Origin: JACZWL01 sp046756445
GTDB lineage: Bacteria; Pseudomonadota; Gammaproteobacteria; Steroidobacterales; Woeseiaceae
Assembly: GCA_046756445.1 (NCBI GenBank)
Contig: JBHHWI010000073.1
Location: 1 to 14,922, forward strand
Direction: 5' to 3'
DNA: 14,922 nucleotides
Part shown: one piece after another, positions 7,260 to 13,901 of the stretch
Layout: each line of letters starts with the position of its first letter
Position numbering within the stretch: the first letter of the stretch is position 1
Made by a program: the position numbers and the translations under genes
The notes under the pieces: generated by a model
Told to the model about the DNA's origin: nothing
What the model saw: only the letters and a program-made list of their open reading frames with translations
Database searches by the model: none

Positions 7260-7848
7260 CGTCAATAGTTCGACAATGGACCTGGTTAACGCTGTGCGGG
7301 TGATCTTCGAAGCTGAGGCCGTCAAAGACACGGCCAAAGCCCCGCAACTGAAACGCGCACTCACCTTGATGCAGGAACTCCGGCCGGGCCCGGAACGGCC
7401 CGAAGCCAGACAACTGCCCGGGTGCCGCCATCTCTCCCGCGCGCTCGATCTCGGGGAAGCCGGCCCGGCAGCATCCGTGGCGAAAGCCTTGCGCAAACTC
7501 GAACCCACGCTTCATTGGGAACAGAATCCACGTTACAACGTGGACAACAAGGGCGCTCACTTTATGGATAACTACGCCTGGAGCGGATTGGGTCTGAGCG
7601 GTAGCAACGACATGTCGTTTGGCGTTCTGTTGCTCGGTCCGGGAGCCACCTATCCGCCGACGAGCTATGAGTCGGAAGGCGTCTTTCTCGTGATCGGCGG
7701 ATCACCGGAATGGAAGTGCGGCGACGAGCCCTGGAAGCGCGTCGAGGCTGGCAGCATCATAAGCCGGCCATGGAACGGCGCAGAAGGCAAGCGGGCCGGA
7801 GACGAACCCCTGCTGGCCCTCTACGCCTGGATGTATCAGCAACCCTGA
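7246..7848 (+). CDS. DMSP-lyase-family cupin lacking the canonical metal ligands
   Basis: A 200-residue protein resembling the dimethylsulfoniopropionate lyase (DddQ/DddL-type, DMSP_lyase) cupins. It has a helical N-terminal half with CRHLSRALDLG (60-70), then YAWSGLGLSGS, SFGVLLLGPGATYPP and EWKCGD.PW, ending in the family-typical EPLLALYAW. The cupin motif 1 spacing G(X)5HXH(X)3E(X)6G is preserved from Gly133 to Gly152, but the His, His and Glu positions are Thr139, Tyr141 and Gly145. The catalytic-Tyr position is Phe147, and the motif 2 His position reads Glu180. All expected metal ligands are therefore lost, so DMSP cleavage by the known mechanism is unlikely. It may be a ligand-binding or structural derivative, or act on another substrate without metal. 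It overlaps reductase 2 by 14 bases and is followed after 2 bases by the flavoprotein gene. Family assignment rests on recalled motifs, not a search. Confidence 0.8.
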   Translation: MEQDNVNSSTMDLVNAVRVIFEAEAVKDTAKAPQLKRALTLMQELRPGPERPEARQLPGCRHLSRALDLGEAGPAASVAKALRKLEPTLHWEQNPRYNVDNKGAHFMDNYAWSGLGLSGSNDMSFGVLLLGPGATYPPTSYESEGVFLVIGGSPEWKCGDEPWKRVEAGSIISRPWNGAEGKRAGDEPLLALYAWMYQQP

Positions 7849-7850
7849 CT

Positions 7851-9866
7851 ATGACTTCCAAGGACCCCTTGCTGCAGCCTTTTCATCTGCGGCATCTGAC
7901 GCTCAAGAACCGGATCATGAGTACCAGTCATACGATGTTGTATGCGGTCGATGGTGTGCCTCTGGAGCGGTATCAGCTCTACCACGAAGAAAAAGCCAGG
8001 GGCGGTATCGCCCTGACCATGTTCGGTGGCTCGTCTAACGTGGCCCCGGACTCGGCCACCGCCAGCGGCATCGTGACCCTCACGAGCGATACGATAATTC
8101 CCTATTTTCAGCAATTCGCTGAGCGCATCCATCGATACGATTGCGCGCTCATGTGTCAGATAACGCATCTGGGGCGCCGCGCAAGAGCGAGAGCGTTCGA
8201 CTGGCTGCCAACGGTTTCATCGTCTCGTAGCCGTGAGGTCGACGGTGGCTTTCCCAAAGTGATGGATCGCAACGATATCGACCGAATCGTCAAGTCATAC
8301 GGCGAAGCCGCACTGCGTTGCAAAGAGGGTGGTCTGGATGGCTGTGAAGTCGTCGGCCACGCCCACCTTCTCGAACAGTTCTGGTCGCCGGCATGGAACT
8401 GGCGAACGGATGACTTCGGCGGTTCCCTCGAGAATCGCCTGCGTTTCGGTTTCATGGTTCTCGAAGAAATCCGCCGCAAGGCCGGGGACGATTTCATCGT
8501 CGGACTGCGTGTCGCCATCGATCAGAATCTCGATGGCGGTCTGTCAATGGAAGACTGTCTCGAGATCGCCCAGATTCATGAAAGATCAGGCCTGATCGAC
8601 TTTCTCAATCTCAACTACGGACGCGTTGACACTGAAATCCACTACATCAACCTGATGCCGGGTATGTCGGCACCGACCGCACCGTACCTCGATCTCGTGC
8701 AGGAATTTACGCGTGAGATCGAGCTGCCGGCATTTCACGCCTGCCGGATCATTGATGCAGCCACCGCGCGCCACGCGATTCGCGAGGGGATTATCGATAT
8801 GGTCGGCATGACACGGGCGCACATATCCGATCCTCATATTGTCGAGAAGATCGAAGCCGGCGAGGAAGGCCGTATTCGTCCTTGCGTCGGAGCCACGTAC
8901 TGCATGGATCATCGGCTTTGCCTGCACAACCCGTCGACCGGGCGCGAGAAGTCCCTGCCGCACAAGGTGCAACGCACGGATGCGTGCAGGCGCGTGGTCG
9001 TCGTAGGCGGCGGCCCCGCGGGTCTCGAAGCCGCACGGGTGTCTGCGTTACGCGGTCATGATGTCATTCTTCTCGAGGCGCTGGACCGTCTTGGTGGACA
9101 GGTTGTTCTGGCAGCAAAGGCAGCATGGCGCCGCGAACTACTGGGGGTCACAGACTGGCTCGGTGAAGAAGTCCGTCACCTTGGCGTGGATGTACGATAC
9201 TCGGTCTTTGCCGAACACGACACGGTTATGGGGTTGGACCCGGATGTCATCGTGATCGCAACGGGCGGTCTTCCCGACCTCGAGTGGCTCGACGGCCATG
9301 ATCACTGTGACAGCGTGTGGGATATTCTGAGTGGCAGCACGAAAATCAGAAAGGAAGTTCTGCTCTATGACGAACTCGGTGACCATGCCGGAGCGTGCTG
9401 CGCCGAGGTATTGGCCGACAAAGGTGCCAACGTTGAACTCGCCTTTCGCGGCCATCAGGCTGCCCAAAACTCAGGCTATTGCAACTACCCTGTCTATCTC
9501 AAGCATTTCTATGAGAAAGGCGTCGTGCTGACACCTGACCGTCGTCTGGAAAAAGTCGAGAAGATCGGCCAGCAATTACGCTCGACTTTCCAAAACGAGC
9601 TGACCGGAGAAGTTGAAGAACGGCTGACCGACCAGGTTGTCGTCGAGCACGGCACCATTCCGCTCGACAATCTATATGAAGACTTACGAGCAGCGTCGTG
9701 TAACAACGGCAGTGTCGATATGGAAAGACTCCTGACAGGACTGCCGCAATTGTCCCCGGATGAGCGCAGGGACGGTTACGAACTTTTCAGAGTTGGCGAT
9801 GCCGTGTCATGCAGAGACATCCATTGCGCCATTCTTGATTCGCGACGCCTGTGCAAGGATTTTTGA
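7851..9866 (+). CDS. DgcA-like FMN/Fe-S/FAD oxidoreductase (N-demethylase type)
   Basis: A 671-residue flavoprotein of the 2,4-dienoyl-CoA reductase / trimethylamine dehydrogenase group, closest in look to dimethylglycine or N-methylproline demethylases (DgcA-like). Residues 1-335 form the FMN-binding old-yellow-enzyme barrel (LKNRIMSTSHT, MCQITHLGRR, LLEQFWSPAWNWR, FGGSLENRLRFG). Cys345, Cys351 and Cys357 follow in the cluster-binding position; GGGPAG (386-391) binds FAD; a second dinucleotide-type region lies near 504-531. The likely reaction is oxidative removal of an N-methyl group. Trimethylamine dehydrogenase has four ligands, C-x2-C-x2-C-x12-C; here the pattern is C-x5-C-x5-C, so the cluster may be altered. 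The start at 7851 (2 bases after the cupin stop) begins the barrel; the open frame back to 7710 is chance. Last gene of the operon, converging on the ABC ATPase gene. Confidence 0.9.
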   Translation: MTSKDPLLQPFHLRHLTLKNRIMSTSHTMLYAVDGVPLERYQLYHEEKARGGIALTMFGGSSNVAPDSATASGIVTLTSDTIIPYFQQFAERIHRYDCALMCQITHLGRRARARAFDWLPTVSSSRSREVDGGFPKVMDRNDIDRIVKSYGEAALRCKEGGLDGCEVVGHAHLLEQFWSPAWNWRTDDFGGSLENRLRFGFMVLEEIRRKAGDDFIVGLRVAIDQNLDGGLSMEDCLEIAQIHERSGLIDFLNLNYGRVDTEIHYINLMPGMSAPTAPYLDLVQEFTREIELPAFHACRIIDAATARHAIREGIIDMVGMTRAHISDPHIVEKIEAGEEGRIRPCVGATYCMDHRLCLHNPSTGREKSLPHKVQRTDACRRVVVVGGGPAGLEAARVSALRGHDVILLEALDRLGGQVVLAAKAAWRRELLGVTDWLGEEVRHLGVDVRYSVFAEHDTVMGLDPDVIVIATGGLPDLEWLDGHDHCDSVWDILSGSTKIRKEVLLYDELGDHAGACCAEVLADKGANVELAFRGHQAAQNSGYCNYPVYLKHFYEKGVVLTPDRRLEKVEKIGQQLRSTFQNELTGEVEERLTDQVVVEHGTIPLDNLYEDLRAASCNNGSVDMERLLTGLPQLSPDERRDGYELFRVGDAVSCRDIHCAILDSRRLCKDF

Positions 9867-9879
9867 ATTCCGGTCATAC

Positions 9880-10980
9880 TTATTCGGGTCTCAGCAGAAC
9901 CACGGACTGACCCTTGAAGCTCAGCCAGACCGGTTGGTCGGATGCGGCCAGCCCCGCCGCCGACGATTCCATGTTCTGCACGGCCACGGCGACCGGCTGC
10001 TCGCGCCCGGGAAGGAAGACATGGAAGTGGCTGCGGTCGCCCAGGTAGGCCGCCGGGCCCATGCGGGCCTCGACGATATTGGCGTTTTCATGCGGTGCGT
10101 CGAAATGGAGCTTTAATTTTTCGGGGCGTATCGCCACTGTGACGTCGTCACCGACGCCGGGTGCCTCGCCGTCAGCCTCAGCTTCGACGGTACCGAGAGG
10201 ACCCGCATCGACAATAGCGGTGCCATTGTCTGCCTGCCGTACGCGACCGTCGAAGAAATTCATGGTCCCGATAAAGTTCGCCACGAAACGAGAGTTGGGC
10301 CGCTCGTAGAGACCCGTCGGCGACGCCACCTGATGCACCCGTCCTTGCGCCATGACCGCGATGCGGTCCGACATCGTGAGCGCCTCTTCCTGGTCGTGGG
10401 TGACGAAGACGAAGGTGATGCCGACCGACTTCTGAAGGTCCCTCAGCTCGAGCTGCATCTGCTCGCGTAGCTTTTTGTCGAGCGCTCCCAGCGGTTCGTC
10501 GAGCAGCAGCACCTTCGGTCTCTTGATCAGCGCCCGGGCCAGCGCGACGCGCTGGCGCTCGCCGCCGGAGAGCTGCGTGGCCCCCCGCCCGGCATAGCCC
10601 GGCAGCTTGATCAGTTTCAGCATTTCCTCGACCTTGGCGTGGATCTCCGCCTTCGCCAGGCCCGACTTCCGCAGGCCGAAGGCGATGTTCCCGCGCACGT
10701 CCAGGTGCGGGAAGATGGCGTAGTTCTGGAACACCATATTCACGGGCCGGCGGTATGCGGGGATCGCCGACATGGGCTGGCTGTCGATATAGATCTCGCC
10801 CTTGCCGGGCGTCTCGAAGCCCGCCAGGATGCGGAGCAACGTCGTCTTACCGCAGCCGGAGGGTCCCAGTAACGAGAAGAACTCGCCGCGATGAATTTCC
10901 AGGTCGACATCGTCGACGGCCCGCACCGCGCCAAATTGCTTCGACACCCCGCGGATCGAGATAATGCCCCGCTCGTTCAT
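9880..10980 (-). CDS. PotA-like ABC transporter ATP-binding protein
   Basis: A 366-residue cytoplasmic ATPase of the polyamine/iron/sulfate importer group. It has Walker A GPSGCGKT (39-46), Q-loop Gln85, signature LSGGERQ (137-143), Walker B LLLDEP (158-163), the D-loop GALD and switch His195 (VTHDQEEA). After residue 240 comes the long C-terminal TOBE-type regulatory domain, with VAIRPEKLKLHF and ending VWLSFKGQSVVLLRPE. The ATG at 10980 gives the normal family N-terminus. GGAG (10995-10992) lies 11 bases before it; a GTG at 10986 with 5-base spacing is possible, and the frame is open to 11049. No permease gene adjoins it: the upstream side is a long non-coding gap and the downstream side is the convergent flavoprotein gene. 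It may energise import of the solute bound by the PotD-like lipoprotein at 716-1804, using permeases encoded elsewhere. Confidence 0.92.
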   Translation of the reverse strand: MNERGIISIRGVSKQFGAVRAVDDVDLEIHRGEFFSLLGPSGCGKTTLLRILAGFETPGKGEIYIDSQPMSAIPAYRRPVNMVFQNYAIFPHLDVRGNIAFGLRKSGLAKAEIHAKVEEMLKLIKLPGYAGRGATQLSGGERQRVALARALIKRPKVLLLDEPLGALDKKLREQMQLELRDLQKSVGITFVFVTHDQEEALTMSDRIAVMAQGRVHQVASPTGLYERPNSRFVANFIGTMNFFDGRVRQADNGTAIVDAGPLGTVEAEADGEAPGVGDDVTVAIRPEKLKLHFDAPHENANIVEARMGPAAYLGDRSHFHVFLPGREQPVAVAVQNMESSAAGLAASDQPVWLSFKGQSVVLLRPE

Positions 10981-11033
10981 GCTCACTGGCACTCCAGAGT
11001 ACCCTCGTCGGATTGGACTTGGCAATGAGGAAC

Positions 11034-11065
11034 CGGACCCCGTGAGCATTATGCACTACGGTCCG
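11034..11065 (-). promoter_or_regulatory. Nested dyad with a possible -10 upstream of the ATPase gene
   Basis: CGGACC (11034-11039) and GGTCCG (11060-11065) form an outer inverted repeat. Almost centred inside is GCAT-T-ATGC (11046-11054). Read on the minus strand the centre contains CATAAT (11053-11048), one mismatch from the sigma70 -10 consensus, with only a weak -35-like TTACCG 16 bases upstream. It could be an operator over the ATPase promoter, about 55-85 bases before the start codon. Weak evidence. Confidence 0.3.
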
Positions 11066-11246
11066 TGATCGGTAAGGTTTGTCGGATGCGAGGTGATTGG
11101 CCGCTGTCAGCTCCGGTGAAGTGCAAGGCTAAAACTCTTCGTGAACGCTAACGGTTAGTACATCGACCGCCGTGAAGCCACTTGATGAAGCGATCATTGG
11201 ATAGTGAACCGATGGCAGGAGCACCCTCCCCCTTTGTTACGGCCGA

Positions 11247-11257
11247 TATACATTATA
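11247..11257 (+). repeat. Direct repeat TATACATTATA, copy 1
   Basis: An exact 11-base match to 11388-11398, 141 bases downstream. It is built of two self-complementary TATA arms around CAT. Candidate regulator half-sites or AT-rich promoter elements. Confidence 0.45.
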
Positions 11258-11362
11258 CACCGCCCTCTCGACGAAGATTACAAGAGTACGAACAAGCGCA
11301 TTCCCAGTTTACGTACATCCCGGAGCCTGATCAATCGTGTTGCACTTTGTCGACCAATATGG

Positions 11363-11378
11363 CACATTTCAAAATGTG
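11363..11378. repeat. Palindrome CACATTT-CA-AAATGTG
   Basis: A perfect inverted repeat with 7-base arms and a 2-base centre, 9 bases before the second TATACATTATA. The size fits a dimeric helix-turn-helix regulator operator (for example TetR or GntR type). No regulator gene is in the window. Confidence 0.45.
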
Positions 11379-11387
11379 TGTTCCTGT

Positions 11388-11398
11388 TATACATTATA
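11388..11398 (+). repeat. Direct repeat TATACATTATA, copy 2
   Basis: Exact second copy of the 11-base repeat. It is preceded by TGT, giving a TGnTATACA extended -10-like string on the + strand without a convincing -35, about 205 bases before the lactonase-type gene. Confidence 0.45.
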
Positions 11399-11533
11399 GA
11401 ACTTACTGCAACATCGGAAGGGATCGGTCGCGAAATAAATCCGGCCGCTCTGAGGCGAACCGATTGAATGGGGGAAACGGTCGTATTTGTCCAATACAAC
11501 CGGCTGGCGCCTCCGGCCATGTCCGGAAATTCC

Positions 11534-11548
11534 CCCCGATTGTCGGGG
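11534..11548. repeat. Short GC-rich hairpin CCCCGA-TTG-TCGGGG
   Basis: An inverted repeat with 6-base arms and a 3-base loop, about 55 bases before the lactonase-type gene. No T-run follows on either strand, so it is not a typical terminator; it would fall in the 5' leader of the downstream transcript if the promoter lies upstream. Confidence 0.35.
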
Positions 11549-11602
11549 CCGTGAAGTTGGTGCGATACGCTCCGCTCGTCGTCTGCCGGACGGAAGTCAA
11601 TC

Positions 11603-12457
11603 ATGGCCGTGCTGCAATTGGGTGACATTACCGTTCAGCGCATAGTCGAGCATGAGATTCCCGTCTACCTGCCGTCTGAGATGTTCGATGAGGCGACTGC
11701 CGAAGCAGTTGAGCCTTATCGGGAATGGCTCGAGCCGAAAGCACTATGTCCGCGGACCGGCCGTCTGATCATGCCGGTTCAATCCTATCTGGTACGGACC
11801 CGACACCACTGCATTCTCATTGACACCTGCGTCGGTTGCCACAAGTCGTACGCGGAACCACCCGAGTGGCACCAGCGTCTCAACGAAGCCTGGCTCGGAA
11901 ATCTCGAAGCCGCCGGCGTGCACGCCGAAGACGTCGATTATGTGTTCTGCACCCATCTGCACTCGGATCACTGCGGCTGGAACACGCGTCTGATCGATGG
12001 CCGATGGGTACCGACGTTTCCGAATGCAAGGTACGTGTTTGCGCTTGATGAATGTCAGGCGATGGAATCGGAGATGAGCCAGATCTTCATCGACAACGTA
12101 CAACCGATTCTGGAGGCCAGGCAGGCGGTTCTGGTCGATCTGGACTACGCGCTGGATGACGAGGTCTGGCTCGAGCCCACAGTAGGTCACACGGCGGGTC
12201 ACGTGGCGGTTCATCTCCAGTCCGGTCGGCATCATGCCGCAATGTGCGGGGACCTGATACACAGTCCGCTGCAGCTCGCTGAGCCCGAGTGGAGCTGTAA
12301 CTCCGACTACGATCTGGCCGCTTCGGCCAACACCCGCAAGACCTTCCTCAATGCGCACTGCGAAAGTGACACCCTTGTCCTGACGGCGCACTTCCCTTCG
12401 CCTTCAATCGGTCACATCGTTTCACGAGGCAACAGCTACGACTTTGCGTATGCCTGA
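11603..12457 (+). CDS. Metallo-beta-lactamase-fold hydrolase, lactonase type
   Basis: A 284-residue MBL-fold protein resembling bacterial N-acyl homoserine lactonase-like hydrolases. The dinuclear metal site is intact: His118-x-His120-x-Asp122-His123 (THLHSDHCGWN), His200 in VGHTAGH, Asp217 (CGDLIHSP) and His263 (TAHFPSPSIGHI). Residues 60-76 (QSYLVRTRHHCILIDTC) are the early strands of the fold. There is no signal peptide, so it should be cytoplasmic. The start ATG has a weak GGAAG about 7 bases upstream; an unrelated open frame overlaps the first bases but is rejected. It is followed after 49 bases by the aldehyde dehydrogenase and then a homoserine dehydrogenase, which makes a lactone or ester of a homoserine-like compound an attractive substrate. 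The MBL fold is versatile, so substrate confidence is low while the fold call is firm. Confidence 0.88.
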   Translation: MAVLQLGDITVQRIVEHEIPVYLPSEMFDEATAEAVEPYREWLEPKALCPRTGRLIMPVQSYLVRTRHHCILIDTCVGCHKSYAEPPEWHQRLNEAWLGNLEAAGVHAEDVDYVFCTHLHSDHCGWNTRLIDGRWVPTFPNARYVFALDECQAMESEMSQIFIDNVQPILEARQAVLVDLDYALDDEVWLEPTVGHTAGHVAVHLQSGRHHAAMCGDLIHSPLQLAEPEWSCNSDYDLAASANTRKTFLNAHCESDTLVLTAHFPSPSIGHIVSRGNSYDFAYA

Positions 12458-12506
12458 CATTTCGATGGGCAAGATTATCGAACGGCCGCACCGTTGAGAT
12501 TCGGCC

Positions 12507-13901
12507 ATGATTGAAGTCTACGACCCGGGCAACAATGAATTGGTCGGGACTGTTCCAAGCGCCAGTCGCGAAGATGTGGAACACGTGTTGGCCAGGGCCA
12601 GCAATGCATGCGATATCGCTCGTGCAATGCCGACCCATCTGCGCATGAGCGTGCTGCGTCAAGTAGCCGAACAAGTACTGAATCGTCACGAGGAATTCGC
12701 CCGGGTCATTGCCAGGGAGGGTGTCAAAACCCTACGCGAGGCCCGCAAGGAGGTATCGCGTTGTGTCGAGACCCTGAAAATCAGCGCGGAAGAAGCCCGC
12801 CGTTTGGGCGGGGAAACAATCGCTTTTGACCAGATGCCTGGCTCCGAGAACCGGCTCGGCTACTTCAAACGTGTGCCGGTCGGGGTGGTAGTCGCTATCA
12901 CACCTTACAATGACCCGCTCAACCTGGTGGCCCATAAGATCGGGCCTGCCATCGCGGCCGGCAACGCAGTGATTCTGAAACCCCATTCCTCAACGCCCCT
13001 CTCCGCCAGGAGACTGGTAGAGCTGTTCGAGGCAACTGAACTACCCACCGGGGTCCTGCAGTTAATCACCGGTCCCGGCGCCGTAATCGGGGATAAGCTG
13101 GTTTCTGACCCTCGGGTTCGCATGGTGTCTTTCACCGGCGGCCCCGTGGTGGGGCACAAGATCTTGACACAGGCCGGTTTGAAAAAGATCAGCATGGAAC
13201 TCGGCAGTAACTGCCCCACCATCGTAATGGGTGATGCCGATATGGAGTCGGCATTGGCAGCCACCGTCAGCGGAGCGTTCTGGGCCGCCGGTCAAAATTG
13301 CCTGCATGTGCAACGTATCATCATTCAGAAAGATCATTTCGAAGATTTCTCGAATCGGTTCGTAGAGCGCACCAGACGCCTGAAAGTAGGCGACAAGATG
13401 GATGAAACGACGGATATGGGACCCTTGATCAGCGACGCAGCAACACTCAAGGTGAGTGAATTCGTGCAGGATGCTGTCGCCAGGGGCGCCCGAATATTGA
13501 CTGGTGGTGATTGTGACGGCCGCTACTACCAGCCAACGGTTCTGGACCATGTCTCTGCCGACTGTCTCATCTCCAAGGAAGAGGTGTTCGGTCCAGTGGT
13601 CGCGCTCTACGCATTCAGAGAAATTCAGGAAGCGATTCACCTGGCGAATAACGTAGACTACGGCCTGCAGGCAGGAGTGTTCACGCGCGATCTGGCCACA
13701 GCCCATAGAATAGCCGACGCCTTGAATTGCGGCGGTGTAATGATCAATGACAGTAGCGACTACCGAATCGACGCCATGCCCTTTGGCGGCACGCGAAGTT
13801 CCGGTCTCGGTCGCGAAGGAGTGGCTCACGCCATCCACGAAATGACCGATTTGAAAACCTATTGCTTTAACCTGCAACACACCAATGGCGAAGCCGACTA
13901 A
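12507..13901 (+). CDS. NAD(P)-dependent aldehyde dehydrogenase
   Basis: A 464-residue member of the aldehyde dehydrogenase superfamily, oxidising an aldehyde to a carboxylate. Visible motifs are Asn135 (ITPYNDPLN, oxyanion hole), Lys158 (VILKPHSSTP, cofactor site), FTGG (209-212, where many relatives have FTGS), Glu231 (MELGSNCP, general base), catalytic Cys265 (AAGQNCLHVQR) and EEVFGPVVALY near 370, then MPFGGTRSSGLGREG. The ATG at 12507 gives a usual N-terminus (IEVYDPGNNELVGTVP); no clear Shine-Dalgarno is seen. The 3' end overlaps the homoserine dehydrogenase gene by 17 bases. That pairing suggests aspartate semialdehyde as substrate, as for the aspartate-semialdehyde-oxidising enzymes of ectoine breakdown (DoeC). 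Lactaldehyde-, sulfoacetaldehyde- or succinate-semialdehyde-type activity cannot be excluded. Confidence 0.92.
   Translation: MIEVYDPGNNELVGTVPSASREDVEHVLARASNACDIARAMPTHLRMSVLRQVAEQVLNRHEEFARVIAREGVKTLREARKEVSRCVETLKISAEEARRLGGETIAFDQMPGSENRLGYFKRVPVGVVVAITPYNDPLNLVAHKIGPAIAAGNAVILKPHSSTPLSARRLVELFEATELPTGVLQLITGPGAVIGDKLVSDPRVRMVSFTGGPVVGHKILTQAGLKKISMELGSNCPTIVMGDADMESALAATVSGAFWAAGQNCLHVQRIIIQKDHFEDFSNRFVERTRRLKVGDKMDETTDMGPLISDAATLKVSEFVQDAVARGARILTGGDCDGRYYQPTVLDHVSADCLISKEEVFGPVVALYAFREIQEAIHLANNVDYGLQAGVFTRDLATAHRIADALNCGGVMINDSSDYRIDAMPFGGTRSSGLGREGVAHAIHEMTDLKTYCFNLQHTNGEAD

Larger units (their letters stand above)
10981..11602. other. Intergenic region between divergent units
   Basis: A 622-base gap between the ATPase start (- strand) and the lactonase-type gene (+ strand). 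An open frame at 11182-11625 has no family resemblance and I take it as chance. The gap holds an 11-base direct repeat, several short dyads (listed separately) and a middle part around 11230-11420 that is more AT-rich than the flanking genes. Promoters for both directions are expected here, but no strong -35/-10 pair is visible. Further small dyads are CTAAC-G-GTTAG at 11148-11158, GTATT-TGTCC-AATAC at 11483-11497 and GGAA-A-TTCC at 11525-11533. Confidence 0.7.

Noticed and set aside
7710..7850. N-terminal extension of the DgcA-like flavoprotein
   Set aside because: It overlaps the cupin gene's conserved C-terminus in another frame. The barrel begins right after the ATG at 7851.
11534..11548. 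GC-rich hairpin as a rho-independent terminator
   Set aside because: There is no T-run after it on either strand, and it lies just upstream of a gene start rather than after a gene end.
11182..11625. Open frame of 147 codons in the intergenic region
   Set aside because: Its translation has no recognisable domain, has compositional features of non-coding sequence (scattered Arg, Cys and Pro), and overlaps the well-supported start of the lactonase-type gene in another frame.
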